A stretch of 31,720 bases of DNA from Candidatus Segatella violae (GCA_002440225.1 DJSH01000046.1:1-31720), one strand, 5' to 3'. Shown: positions 7,665 through 14,065, counted from the first letter of the stretch. A program made the numbers and translations. The notes: a model not told the origin generated them from the sequence alone.

Positions 7665-7959
7665 TGTTATCTATGTTTTTGGTTTCTGACTTTTCTTTTT
7701 CACTCAGTTCTGCATCGTACTGCATGAAAGCTTCCGCTGCTGCCGAAGTAAAGCGGTCGCTATTACGCATTGCCGATAGGATGAGGTTCTTCAAGTCCTC
7801 GTTTGAGGCATGAAGATAGGAGTAGGCTTTCTGCTCCTGCTTATCGCCCATAAGGACTAGGCAGCGGAAATGACCGGCTGCATCCTGAGACTTCTCCACC
7901 TTCTTAAGAATGTTCTTGATTTGGAGGAGGTAATTTTGTTTGATGTTCTTTTTACTCAT
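7636..7959 (-). CDS. Hypothetical helical protein
   Basis: 107 residues, largely helical: a basic N-terminal helix (KKNIKQNYLLQIKNILKKV), a central helix containing 'NEDLKNLILSAMRNSDRFTSAAAEAFMQY', and a strongly acidic tail (DNNEENPIQED). It overlaps the following ATPase gene by 29 nt, implying translational coupling and perhaps joint function. No recognised domain. Confidence 0.6.
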   Translation of the reverse strand: MSKKNIKQNYLLQIKNILKKVEKSQDAAGHFRCLVLMGDKQEQKAYSYLHASNEDLKNLILSAMRNSDRFTSAAAEAFMQYDAELSEKEKSETKNIDNNEENPIQED

Positions 7960-8155
7960 TTGGTATATTTATTAATATGTCGTTGAGGGTCTTGTGGAAA
8001 GCAATCTCCTCTTGTTTGAGGAGATTGTTAAGGGCTTCCGACAGGTCTTTCTGTACGGCGGTCTTCAACTGTGAGTAGAGTACGCCGTGCGGGATATGAT
8101 GCTCATCGGGCATCAGCTCTTGGATTTTGCCGATGATATATTGCTCGTCCATCAC
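7952..8155 (-). CDS. Small helical protein, possible winged helix
   Basis: 67 residues. The order 'IIGKIQELMP...IPHGVLYSQLK...DLSEALNNLLKQEEIAFHKTLND' reads as helix-helix-helix followed by a short hairpin, as in small winged-helix DNA-binding proteins. No closer family is recognised. It overlaps the dUTPase stop by 4 nt and the next gene by 8 nt, so it is an integral part of this operon. Confidence 0.6.
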   Translation of the reverse strand: MMDEQYIIGKIQELMPDEHHIPHGVLYSQLKTAVQKDLSEALNNLLKQEEIAFHKTLNDILINIPNE

Positions 8156-8682
8156 TGTTTATCCGTTGAACCTAGACCGCTTCGAGTTCCGTTGACTAAT
8201 CCTGCAATGAGATTCGTTTGTGGAACATAAACTATGCGTCCCTGGCAGATGCAGCTATTGGCACCAATAATTATCTTAAAACCGAGAAGGCGGAGGATGC
8301 GATGCTTCAAGCGGAATCGTCCGAACTTAATGATAGCCTGTACTTCCCCTCCGTAGCCAGAATCTATCAATCCAACGATTGCATCGGCATTGATGCGGAT
8401 TCTTGCAGGTATGCAAGAAATCCATCTAAGCCATTTAGGATAGCAAGCGAATGCTATCATACCTTTGCCCGACTGACCGCTGCGTGGCTGAATAATCATC
8501 GCCATATTGGTAGGCAGGGCTATCTTGAAACCAAGAGGAACATAAACCCTTGTGTTTGGAAATGCCTCTACGTCTTTAGCATTGTAGAGGTCGTAGGCTG
8601 CATCCGTTTCGTGTGCCTTGGTCGGCATGTGGAAGGGAACAGCCTCCACTGTGATGTTTGTACCGAAATTCTTCTTATTCAT
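8152..8682 (-). CDS. dut: dUTPase (deoxyuridine triphosphatase)
   Basis: 176 residues with all five trimeric dUTPase motifs: I, DAAYDLYN; II, PRSGQSGKGM; III, IVGLIDSGYGGEV; IV, around CICQGRIVY; V, RSGLGSTDKQ at the C-terminus. It hydrolyses dUTP to dUMP, keeping uracil out of phage DNA and feeding dTMP synthesis. About 20 extra hydrophobic/basic residues lie between motifs II and III (PKWLRWISCIPARIR), making it longer than the usual 140-150. Motif II has Q where S/A is common. Start supported by 4-nt overlap with the preceding gene. Confidence 0.9.
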   Translation of the reverse strand: MNKKNFGTNITVEAVPFHMPTKAHETDAAYDLYNAKDVEAFPNTRVYVPLGFKIALPTNMAMIIQPRSGQSGKGMIAFACYPKWLRWISCIPARIRINADAIVGLIDSGYGGEVQAIIKFGRFRLKHRILRLLGFKIIIGANSCICQGRIVYVPQTNLIAGLVNGTRSGLGSTDKQ

Positions 8683-9074
8683 TCTATTGTTCTTACAATT
8701 ATATCTTTTAATTCTCTTCTTAATTCAGCAAGTTTCCATTTTGGGATCTTTGCTCCCCAAAATCCACATCTAACTTTCTCTAGTTCCAATACAAAAGTTC
8801 CTGTGATCTCATTAGCATAATGAGATAAAATTCTATTAATGGAATCGCTAGAATCTTTGAAGATTTTATGTCTGTATTCGTATTTAAATTCTTTAAGTTC
8901 TTTCTCTATCCTATTACAATTATCAGCCCAAAAATCCCTGCTTCGCATCATATCTTTAAAACAACGTTCCATACTTTTGAAACACTGATTTAAATTATCA
9001 TATCGAAGTTCTTTCTCCTCCAGTTCCTTAAGTCTTTTATAAGAAACCTTTACCTGTTTATTTCCATTCGTCAT
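8679..9074 (-). CDS. Coiled-coil hypothetical protein
   Basis: 131 residues with a long charged coiled coil (about 10-75, heptads rich in K/E/L) followed by a less charged segment (GTFVLELEKVRCGFWGAKIP) and a final amphipathic helix. The gene overlaps both neighbours by 4-17 nt and is therefore translated with NinG and dUTPase. Its base composition is more AT-rich than the dUTPase gene, which hints at a separate origin. Function unknown. Confidence 0.6.
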   Translation of the reverse strand: MTNGNKQVKVSYKRLKELEEKELRYDNLNQCFKSMERCFKDMMRSRDFWADNCNRIEKELKEFKYEYRHKIFKDSSDSINRILSHYANEITGTFVLELEKVRCGFWGAKIPKWKLAELRRELKDIIVRTIE

Positions 9075-9573
9075 AATGTTTCTCCTTTTTTAATCGTTCC
9101 ACTTCACCTTTATAGTATTCGATTAGTTCCTTTAACTCAAACAGAGACCAGTTCTTAACTTGACGATGTTTCCACTCCAGTAGTTCCATCTTCTTTGCGC
9201 CAAGTTTCTTCTCTAGATACTTACCTAAATAAATAAGATGAGAGGAATTAAACCTGTTGTCGTATTGGCACTCGATTGTAACATTGTCTGGATCGAATCG
9301 GGTCGCCATGTGAATACGGCTCCAGTAGTGACTTGCATCCCCTTTCGAGAATGGCAAGAAACGTTTACAGGTTGGGCATTGGAATATCCCCTGCTCGTTC
9401 ACGTCTCGAAGTCTTATATATAAAGAAAACCATCTATCCAAAGATTTGACAAGTGCTGGTTTACTCTGTCCTGCCTTGGCTTTCTTCTTCTCCTGCGCCT
9501 GCGCCTTGGCTTCCCAAGGAGGAGTTTTCTTGAAAGGTGTCCTCTTTAAAGGGGTTCTTCTATGTAATGTCAT
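9058..9573 (-). CDS. ninG: NinG/Rap-like recombination endonuclease
   Basis: 171 residues from the ATG at 9573; a GTG at 9597 is possible. The N-terminus is strongly basic (RRTPLKRTPFKKTP). The catalytic half has a zinc pair in CPTCKRFLPF, then 'GDASHYWSRIHMATRFDPDNVTIECQYDNRFNSS', the core of lambda NinG (Rap), with H at DASHY and N in NVT and NRF. NinG is a structure-specific endonuclease acting on recombination branches. It stands upstream of RecT, the ATPase and the NinB-like gene, completing a lambda-like recombination set. Confidence 0.9.
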   Translation of the reverse strand: MTLHRRTPLKRTPFKKTPPWEAKAQAQEKKKAKAGQSKPALVKSLDRWFSLYIRLRDVNEQGIFQCPTCKRFLPFSKGDASHYWSRIHMATRFDPDNVTIECQYDNRFNSSHLIYLGKYLEKKLGAKKMELLEWKHRQVKNWSLFELKELIEYYKGEVERLKKEKHYDEWK

Positions 9574-9769
9574 ATTTCTCTTCTTTTTGGATTTCACTAG
9601 TTCTGATTGCCTTTCGGATGCTCTTTATCTTAGAGTTGAGTATCGAAATGCGCCTGTAGCAAAGTTCGAAATGCCCTAGGCTACACCAAGGGTTTCTGGC
9701 TAGCTGCCTATATATGTCGCACACTCTTTGCTGATAAGCGGAGAGTGTGGTTTTTGTCAAGTCTATCAT
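9560..9769 (-). CDS. Small hypothetical protein, first gene of left operon
   Basis: 69 residues, helical and basic, beginning MIDLTKTTLSAYQQRVCDIYR and containing an I-x-I-L-N-S-K-I-K-S-I-R-K segment. It is the first clear gene after the tRNA-like region and overlaps NinG's start by 14 nt. Its upstream leader contains a hairpin (9800-9825). Composition suggests nucleic acid or partner binding; no family named with confidence. Confidence 0.65.
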   Translation of the reverse strand: MIDLTKTTLSAYQQRVCDIYRQLARNPWCSLGHFELCYRRISILNSKIKSIRKAIRTSEIQKEEKYDIT

Positions 9770-9799
9770 ATATCAACAATTGTTTACAGATTTATAAAA

Positions 9800-9825
9800 C
9801 CTACCTGTCCTCACGGACTGGCAGG
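9800..9825 (-). terminator. Leader hairpin, possible attenuator
   Basis: In the leader of the left operon, an outer 6-bp stem (one G-U pair) and an inner 4-bp stem close a GTGA loop (GNRA type on the minus strand). It is followed on that strand by TTTTATAAA. Lying between a -7-like box and the first gene at 9769, it could be an attenuator or a processing site. The T-tract is short, so strong termination is doubtful. Confidence 0.45.
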
Positions 9826-9870
9826 ATTAACTTATTTCAAGTCAAAATCATTAATTGGTGTGCCGCTGCA

Positions 9871-9878
9871 CAAAGATA
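9871..9878 (-). promoter_or_regulatory. Promoter -7 box for left operon
   Basis: On the minus strand the octamer TATCTTTG matches the Bacteroidota TAnnTTTG -7 consensus, about 100 nt upstream of the gene that starts at 9769. I see no TTTG at the usual 20-nt spacing upstream, so it may be weak or activated. The operon may also be served by read-through from the switch-region promoter at 10894. Confidence 0.5.
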
Positions 9879-9897
9879 AAAAATGTAATTGAGATAG

Positions 9898-10001
9898 TCT
9901 TTGCAGACAGAATCGAACTGCCTCTTTCCGTGTTTGATAAGACTGTTTGTTAAGGATTTACACAATAAGTTCACGGACGTGCTCCTTTACACTATGCAAA
10001 G
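9898..10001 (-). tRNA. tRNA-like gene with 41-nt anticodon loop
   Basis: On the minus strand: a 7-bp acceptor stem (CTTTGCA with TGCAAAG), U8-A9, a D arm (GTGT, loop AAAGGA with G18-G19, GCAC), a 5-bp anticodon stem (TCCGT/ACGGA), a 4-nt variable loop and a T arm with the consensus TTCGATT loop. Only the anticodon loop is wrong: 41 nt instead of 7, with no U33-like position. CCA is not encoded. The extra bases show no group I intron core. Amino-acid identity cannot be assigned. It could be a disrupted tRNA, an intron-bearing one or a functional mimic. Confidence 0.6.
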
Positions 10002-10080
10002 GATTGAGGGCATCGTGCGCTGCCACGAATTTAAGAGCCATGCTCACCCTGTGTTGGGCTGCGAGGATTTTGTTTAACAT
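9958..10080 (-). CDS. Possible 40-aa ORF overlapping the tRNA-like
   Basis: An open frame of 40 codons starts at ATG 10080. It begins MLNKILAAQHRVSMALKF, continues VAAHDALNPLHSVKEH and ends VRELIV. The composition is amphipathic and protein-like. There is no clear ribosome-binding site, and its last 15 codons run through the 5' half of the tRNA-like gene. The two readings compete; I cannot decide from sequence whether this peptide is made. Confidence 0.35.
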   Translation of the reverse strand: MLNKILAAQHRVSMALKFVAAHDALNPLHSVKEHVRELIV

Positions 10081-10382
10081 TATATATGGCTAATCAACAT
10101 TCAACTCCACACCACGCAGCCCGATATTTAGGACTTAATACTCTTCAACATGTCAAAGAACAATTGCTCTGTCGCCCTTACGATGGGTGTTTGGCTTTGT
10201 CACTGGTATTGCTATATATAAGAAGGTGTTGGTAGAATAGCAGCCCACGCTATTTCCTTATGGTTTGTGGCGATGAAATAAGCAAATAATTATTCTCTTT
10301 GATTGATTGTGCCACTGGACTGGTTTACCGCTCTTTTGTCACCATTCTAGGAACTTAATAACAATATTCAATAACGATATTG
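10081..10382 (-). other. Non-coding stretch between the tRNA-like genes
   Basis: No convincing gene. One arm of an 8-bp inverted repeat (CGCAGCCC, 10115-10122) pairs with GGGCTGCG at 10056-10063 across a 51-nt loop, which could fold the transcript. A short open frame (about 30 codons, ending at a TGA near 10160) has no clear start signal. No third T-loop signature was found. It is probably transcribed as a spacer of an early RNA. Confidence 0.4.
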
Positions 10383-10451
10383 AGGCAGGAAAGTGAATTG
10401 AACACTCGACCTTTCGCCTAAGCGAACGCTCTACCACTGAGCTAGCCTGCC
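10383..10451 (-). tRNA. tRNA-like gene lacking anticodon triplet
   Basis: 69 nt on the minus strand. Acceptor stem GGCAGGC/TCCTGCC (6 pairs, one mismatch), U8-A9, a perfect D arm (GCTC, AGTGGTA, GAGC), G26, a 5-bp anticodon stem (TTCGC/GCGAA), variable loop AGGTC and a T arm with loop TTCAATT. The anticodon loop has 4 nt (TTAG) rather than 7. It reads as N32, U33, purine 37, N38 with 34-36 missing. No CCA is encoded. Either a 3-nt deletion killed it, or it is an RNA that keeps the tRNA shape without decoding. Confidence 0.65.
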
Positions 10452-10625
10452 AAAATGCCGTTCTATCCTCACAGACCGAAGGGCAAAGTGTAAAATTAAA
10501 TAAAGTATAAAATTCAATTCAGTTAATGGATACAACCTTTTCCTATTCTCTCGAACGAGAGAGGTTTGAAAAATTAAAATCTATAACGCTAAAACCATTT
10601 TTATCTAAGAGCCAAACGGCTTTCT

Positions 10626-10829
10626 TTATCTTATCTTTACGGGAACCTTCACGAGTTGACCTCCATACCTGTTGCAGGCTTGGTTCCTTATCTTTTCGGA
10701 TAGTTTGCTGTTCGTTCGGAACGCAATGGCATTGTAAACAGAAGCTCTGCTACAGCCGAAATCTCTAATCAACTTAGGAATTTTATCCTCGTCGATTAAA
10801 ATTTTCTGAATTTTTGCTATCTTTACCAT
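10626..10829 (-). CDS. Small HTH (Cro-like) protein
   Basis: 67 residues. The centre (DEDKIPKLIRDFGCSRASVYNAI) is a helix-turn-helix with a short, Ser/Arg-rich recognition helix, and the tail is basic (NRYGGQLVKVPVKIR). It is divergent from the cI-like gene at 10986, the place of a Cro or early activator in lambdoid switches. A -7 box on the minus strand at 10894-10901 gives a leader of about 55 nt. Role inferred from position and fold. Confidence 0.75.
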   Translation of the reverse strand: MVKIAKIQKILIDEDKIPKLIRDFGCSRASVYNAIAFRTNSKLSEKIRNQACNRYGGQLVKVPVKIR

Positions 10830-10867
10830 ATTTTTTGTTTATCTTTGCAACATTAAACTATATTTGT

Positions 10868-10936
10868 ATCAGTATTGAACTGATTTACGAGTGCAAAGAT
10901 AATAAATCGTAGGCACATATCTACGTTTGTAGACAT
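10868..10936. promoter_or_regulatory. Switch-region operators
   Basis: Two palindromes lie between the divergent regulators. O1 (10917-10936) has 8-bp arms with one mismatch around a 4-bp centre, core CTACGTTTGTAG. O2 (10868-10884) is ATCAGT-attga-ACTGAT. O2 overlaps the expected start of the minus-strand transcript and O1 lies just upstream of its -7 box. They are natural targets for the HTH proteins on either side. Binding assignments are inferred. Confidence 0.55.
10894..10901 (-). promoter_or_regulatory. Promoter -7 box for Cro-like gene
   Basis: TATCTTTG on the minus strand, followed by CACTCG. That extension recurs after the -7 boxes at 13935 and 21185. No TTTG at 20 nt spacing; O1 occupies the upstream region. 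Probably drives the HTH gene at 10829 and, by read-through, the tRNA-like region. Confidence 0.55.
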
Positions 10937-10985
10937 TTATTTATAATTACTTAGTATATTTACACATTTATAAACAATAGGAATT

Positions 10986-11366
10986 ATGAAAGGACTTAAA
11001 GATAGAATAAACGAGATTAAAGACCATTTTAGGCTGTCTAACAGAGGGTTTGCAGCTGAGATAGGGGCTAAGCCAGCTGCGACAAACAATTATTTAAATG
11101 GTACAAAGGAGCCATCAATGGATTTTGTAGATGCCATATTGTCTAAGTACGTGGACATATCGGCAGAATGGCTTTTACGTGGTAAGGGTACGATGTTTGT
11201 GAGCGATGAGCCAACAAGCGAGGAAATCACAAGGGAGTTGGCTGACGCTAAGGTGAAGATGCTTGTACAGGAGGGCATTATCGACCGACTGAGCAAGATC
11301 ATCGAAAACAAGATAGACAACAAGCAGGAGTTCGTTAAGGAAAAGTGGGAAGGAAAGCTAGGATAG
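10986..11366 (+). CDS. cI-like repressor (HTH)
   Basis: 126 residues. The N-terminal 65 residues form a five-helix XRE-type domain (GLKDRINEIKDHFRLSNRGFA, then IGAKPAATNNYLNG) with the usual 'EWLLRGKGTMF' turn after it. That turn marks the Bacteroidota repressor family whose members end the HTH with W-L-L-x-G-x-G-x-M. The C-terminal half is a coiled coil (TREL...IIENKIDNKQ) instead of a LexA-type protease domain, so induction would not be by RecA-mediated self-cleavage. It probably keeps the early minus transcript off. Followed by a bidirectional terminator. Confidence 0.8.
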   Translation: MKGLKDRINEIKDHFRLSNRGFAAEIGAKPAATNNYLNGTKEPSMDFVDAILSKYVDISAEWLLRGKGTMFVSDEPTSEEITRELADAKVKMLVQEGIIDRLSKIIENKIDNKQEFVKEKWEGKLG

Positions 11367-11385
11367 TTCCTATGATACCAAACAA

Positions 11386-11412
11386 AAAAGGAGGGCACTA
11401 GGCTCTCCTTTT
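11386..11412. terminator. Bidirectional terminator
   Basis: An 11-bp stem (AAAAGGAGGGC with GCTCTCCTTTT, one G-U pair) with loop ACTAG. A/T runs flank it on both strands, so it can end both the repressor transcript (plus) and the accessory operon (minus), which converge here. Confidence 0.8.
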
Positions 11413-11416
11413 CTGC

Positions 11417-11722
11417 TTACTTTAAGACATCCTTTCTAACGTATTCAATATCCTTGATAGAAGCACGTTCCTTACTCCATGTCACCTCGTCAAGTTCATT
11501 GAAGTCGGCACCATCGGGTGTGTCCTCTCCAATGTTGAGGAAGATACGCTCGGGAACGTTCCTCATTTCATTCTCACCATCGAACTGACGGATGGTGGTA
11601 TCTAGAAGGTTGTAAAGTTCTTCCGCATCGCCTTTGAACAAAATAGGCTTTACATCGCCTTTCCAGTTTGTGAGTTTCTTTCTAGCATTCTTCAATGCTT
11701 CATAAGTCTCTTGTGTAATCAT
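11417..11722 (-). CDS. Hypothetical protein
   Basis: 101 residues. N-terminal helices (MITQETYEALKNARKKLTNW) are followed by a more acidic, aromatic C-terminal half (EDTPDGADFNELDEVTW). It is the last gene of the 13.5-11.4 kb minus operon, ending at the shared terminator. No known domain. Confidence 0.6.
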   Translation of the reverse strand: MITQETYEALKNARKKLTNWKGDVKPILFKGDAEELYNLLDTTIRQFDGENEMRNVPERIFLNIGEDTPDGADFNELDEVTWSKERASIKDIEYVRKDVLK

Positions 11723-11735
11723 AAGCTATCTAATT

Positions 11736-11990
11736 TTAAAATGGTGGTTTTACTCTATTCTTCCAAGCTTCTAGCGTGGTCGGGAATTTCGGCTTTTTCT
11801 TGTGATAATGGTAGAAACGCATCATCTTCCAGTAAGCGCTGATGTAATATCTGCAAGGAAATGGTGTTCCGATGCAGCTGAAATCGCATTGCTTACCACG
11901 CTTCTTGCCATACCCGAAGATGTACAGATAGCAATTATCACACCATTCCGCACCTGTAAAATACTTTTCGTTTCTTCTGCTCATAAGCAT
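11736..11990 (-). CDS. Cys-rich hypothetical protein
   Basis: Up to 84 residues (a second in-frame ATG is two codons in). Five cysteines in the middle (EWCDNCYLY, then KQCDFSCIGTPFPC) form a likely zinc site, followed by a run of aromatic residues (RYYISAYWKMMRFYHYH). The C-terminus is basic. Similar small proteins occur in Bacteroidales phages; function unknown. Confidence 0.6.
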   Translation of the reverse strand: MLMSRRNEKYFTGAEWCDNCYLYIFGYGKKRGKQCDFSCIGTPFPCRYYISAYWKMMRFYHYHKKKPKFPTTLEAWKNRVKPPF

Positions 11991-11996
11991 ACTTTT

Positions 11997-12710
11997 TTAT
12001 ATTTTTTTCTTCTTTAGCAAACCGTAAACCTCTAGAATCTCCTTGTCGGATAGCGGCTCATCGTCTAGTCTGTACTGGAAGAACTTAACCTTCGTGATGG
12101 CTGAGACAGAATATTTCTGCGCAAGCCTTGCTATGCCATTGAGCGTGCCGGTCTTCTTGTAAATATCGACAACATCACGAATATACTTGATGAATTGCTG
12201 TTGCTGATACTCGACAACGCTCACTGGCATCTTTTGAGGATTACTAACGACAGCATTCCCATCAAACTCTTGGTTAAGACAATCCTCGCCACGTTTGGAT
12301 ACATTCAAATCGTTGCAGAACATATCAGCCTTGGTATATGCGCTACAGAGTGCACCACGCAAAGAATCTATCATGTTTCTAAGCTTGATGTTCTCGTCGG
12401 CAAACGTTTTTAACTTTACAGCCTTCAACTCAATATACTCTTGTTGCTTGCTATAGACAGCTTGAAGCTTTTCATATCTATTGTTCAAATTATCGAACTT
12501 GGCACGGATTTTCTCTCCGTTCCACTTCTTAGGCAAGATTTCCTTTCTCTCGGAATAGGTTGTAAGCATATTCTTGTACAAGGTTTCTTGCTGAGTCAAC
12601 TTGCTCTTCAAGTCCTCGTTCTCCTTTTTGAGGATGTCACGCTCCGCCTTGATCTTGTCGTAGTTCTTCAAGACGATATTAAGTTCTTCTTCCTTTGTTC
12701 TTTGTGCCAT
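11997..12710 (-). CDS. Coiled-coil protein with C-terminal domain
   Basis: About 237 residues from the ATG at 12710; a TTG at 12716 is possible. The first 120 residues form long heptad coils. The last 90 form a distinct helical module (VEYQQQQFIKYIRDVVDIYK, then LARLAQKYSVSAITKVKFFQY) that could be a small HTH-like domain. It starts 2-3 nt after the RNase H stop, so the two are probably co-translated. No specific family recognised. Confidence 0.65.
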   Translation of the reverse strand: MAQRTKEEELNIVLKNYDKIKAERDILKKENEDLKSKLTQQETLYKNMLTTYSERKEILPKKWNGEKIRAKFDNLNNRYEKLQAVYSKQQEYIELKAVKLKTFADENIKLRNMIDSLRGALCSAYTKADMFCNDLNVSKRGEDCLNQEFDGNAVVSNPQKMPVSVVEYQQQQFIKYIRDVVDIYKKTGTLNGIARLAQKYSVSAITKVKFFQYRLDDEPLSDKEILEVYGLLKKKKI

Positions 12711-12712
12711 AC

Positions 12713-13471
12713 TCAATGTCTTTTAGATTTTTCTATGCTATACTGGTCGCAGATGTCGCAATAGGCACCATACGCTAGTTCGTCAGCCATTTCATTGTAC
12801 TTGTTTCCGTCGTGTCCCTTTACCCAATGGAAGCGAACTCCTGCAACGTGAGCAGCACATTTTTTGTAAAGTTCGTATAAGTCTGGGTTCTTCTTAGGCT
12901 TGTAAGACTTAGACAAGACCAAGACGCAATACTGACTATCGGTATAGATGTCAATATATGCGCCATCAGGGCAAGCGTTAACAGCACTAATAATGGCAAG
13001 AAGTTCCATGCGGTTGTTTGAGGTGTTCAGCTGTCCGTGGTTTTTCATCTTGATGACCTCGCCGTCCTTGAGAATTATGTAAGCAGCACCTCCTGCTTTT
13101 GTTTGCGACAAATTATCACAAGAGCCATCTGTGTAAGCCACATAGTGCAAACCATTGTCGGGAAATTCCTCTTCAATCTCGTTGATGATGGTCTTTTCGT
13201 GCTTAGGTTTTGCTGTCGTGGATTTTTCCTCTCGTAGATGAGGCTTTCTTTTCCATTTACCTAACAAAACTCCATGATATGCAGAAACCAACGAATGCCA
13301 ATGATTAGGTGCGTCGCCATTTTTCTTTTTCCAACCCACTTTTTGGGCTAAATTCCAAATGGCATCTTCCCATTCTTTATCATCTAGCTTCATTCTGCTA
13401 GAAACATACTCGTCAAACTCCTTACGCGTGGGTACGTGCACGCTAGGTTGATTATAATTATTTTTTTTCAT
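12713..13471 (-). CDS. RNase HI fused to unknown N-terminal domain
   Basis: 252 residues. The C-terminal 140 are an RNase HI domain with all catalytic acids: D in YTDGSCDN (about 114), E in NRMELLA, D in YTDSQYC, and D in HWVKGHDGNKYNEMAD. It cleaves RNA in RNA-DNA hybrids. The first 100 residues form a separate domain with conserved W/G/H residues (EWEDAIWNLAQKVGW, HWHSLVSAYHGVLLG) that I do not recognise, possibly DNA binding. First gene of its operon, behind a long structured leader. Confidence 0.9.
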   Translation of the reverse strand: MKKNNYNQPSVHVPTRKEFDEYVSSRMKLDDKEWEDAIWNLAQKVGWKKKNGDAPNHWHSLVSAYHGVLLGKWKRKPHLREEKSTTAKPKHEKTIINEIEEEFPDNGLHYVAYTDGSCDNLSQTKAGGAAYIILKDGEVIKMKNHGQLNTSNNRMELLAIISAVNACPDGAYIDIYTDSQYCVLVLSKSYKPKKNPDLYELYKKCAAHVAGVRFHWVKGHDGNKYNEMADELAYGAYCDICDQYSIEKSKRH

Positions 13472-13544
13472 AACGATATATTTTTTATAATTAATATTTT
13501 TATTCCGCTAGGCTTAAAACAGGAACTGGTTGCACGTTAGCTGA

Positions 13545-13928
13545 GAAAAGTAAAATCCCCCTTACCCTCAAATGTTGCATTGAGGGCGAAGGATTCACCA
13601 GGTGGAGACCGTATATTCGCCCCTTCCGTCGACCTATCACAAATCTATGCGTGAATCGGCTTTGCAGCTTTTGAAACATAGCTTTCAATCCTTCTCGTGC
13701 CTTCTGCAATTAATCCTGCACTTCACCATGAGTCTTCCTTGTGATTTTTGAGTCTCAGCAATGCGGAAGGTATCTAGCCGAATCTTATGCCTTGACTTGC
13801 CTTGCAACTTAGGAAAATGGAAAATCCCCAAAGTTGTGTTACGACCAACTAAGGGGATTTAAAATATATCGTTACCTATTGAAGGCTACAATAAAATCTA
13901 TGTCTTCTTATCGTCAATCGTAACTTGA
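13545..13928 (-). ncRNA. Structured leader/possible ncRNA of RNase H operon
   Basis: From the promoter at 13935-13966 a transcript of about 380 nt would run to a hairpin (13560-13592: 7-bp stem plus 4 outer pairs) followed by GGGGGATTTTACTTTT. That looks like a terminator just before the RNase H gene. A second strong hairpin (13822-13860, 8 bp plus 4-5 bp) lies inside. A 69-codon TTG-started frame overlaps the hairpin; I do not credit it. It could be a stand-alone RNA or a regulated leader. Family unknown. Confidence 0.5.
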
Positions 13929-13934
13929 CGAGTG

Positions 13935-13966
13935 CAAAAGTAAGCATAAAAATGATAACATCCAAA
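13935..13966 (-). promoter_or_regulatory. Strong promoter, minus strand
   Basis: TTTG (13963-13966) then exactly 20 nt, then TACTTTTG (13935-13942), read on the minus strand. This fits the Bacteroidota consensus perfectly. CACTCG follows the -7 box. One TGATAACAT repeat (13953-13961) sits between the two boxes, so the integrase or a related factor could repress it. Confidence 0.8.
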
Positions 13967-14027
13967 TCTCTTTAAGGTCAGTTAAGATTTAGATTTTGTC
14001 TAAATATCAAAGAAAATTACCCAAAAA

Positions 14028-14059
14028 TTTGTGTTATAAAAATGTTATCATTATCTTTG
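14028..14059 (+). promoter_or_regulatory. Strong promoter of integrase leader RNA
   Basis: TTTG (14028-14031), 20 nt, TATCTTTG (14052-14059). A TGATAACAT copy (inverted, 14042-14050) lies between the boxes. The start is expected near 14066. It is divergent from, and about 60 nt away from, the minus promoter at 13935. Confidence 0.8.
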
Positions 14060-14065
14060 CATTGA

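Noticed and set aside
9800..9825. GTCCGTGAGGAC stem resembling hammerhead ribozyme stem II
   Set aside because: The CUGAUGA and GAAA core segments are absent around the stem; only the stem and GNRA loop match.
10201..10290. Possible third tRNA-like gene (D-arm-like GGTGTTGGTAGAA)
   Set aside because: No T-loop or paired acceptor could be found in register on either strand.
10526..10768. 80-codon plus-strand frame
   Set aside because: It is antisense to the HTH gene at 10626-10829, which has a recognisable fold.
13500..13709. 69-codon frame with a TTG start
   Set aside because: It overlaps a strong hairpin followed by a T-rich tract and has no ribosome site; the RNA structure explains it better.
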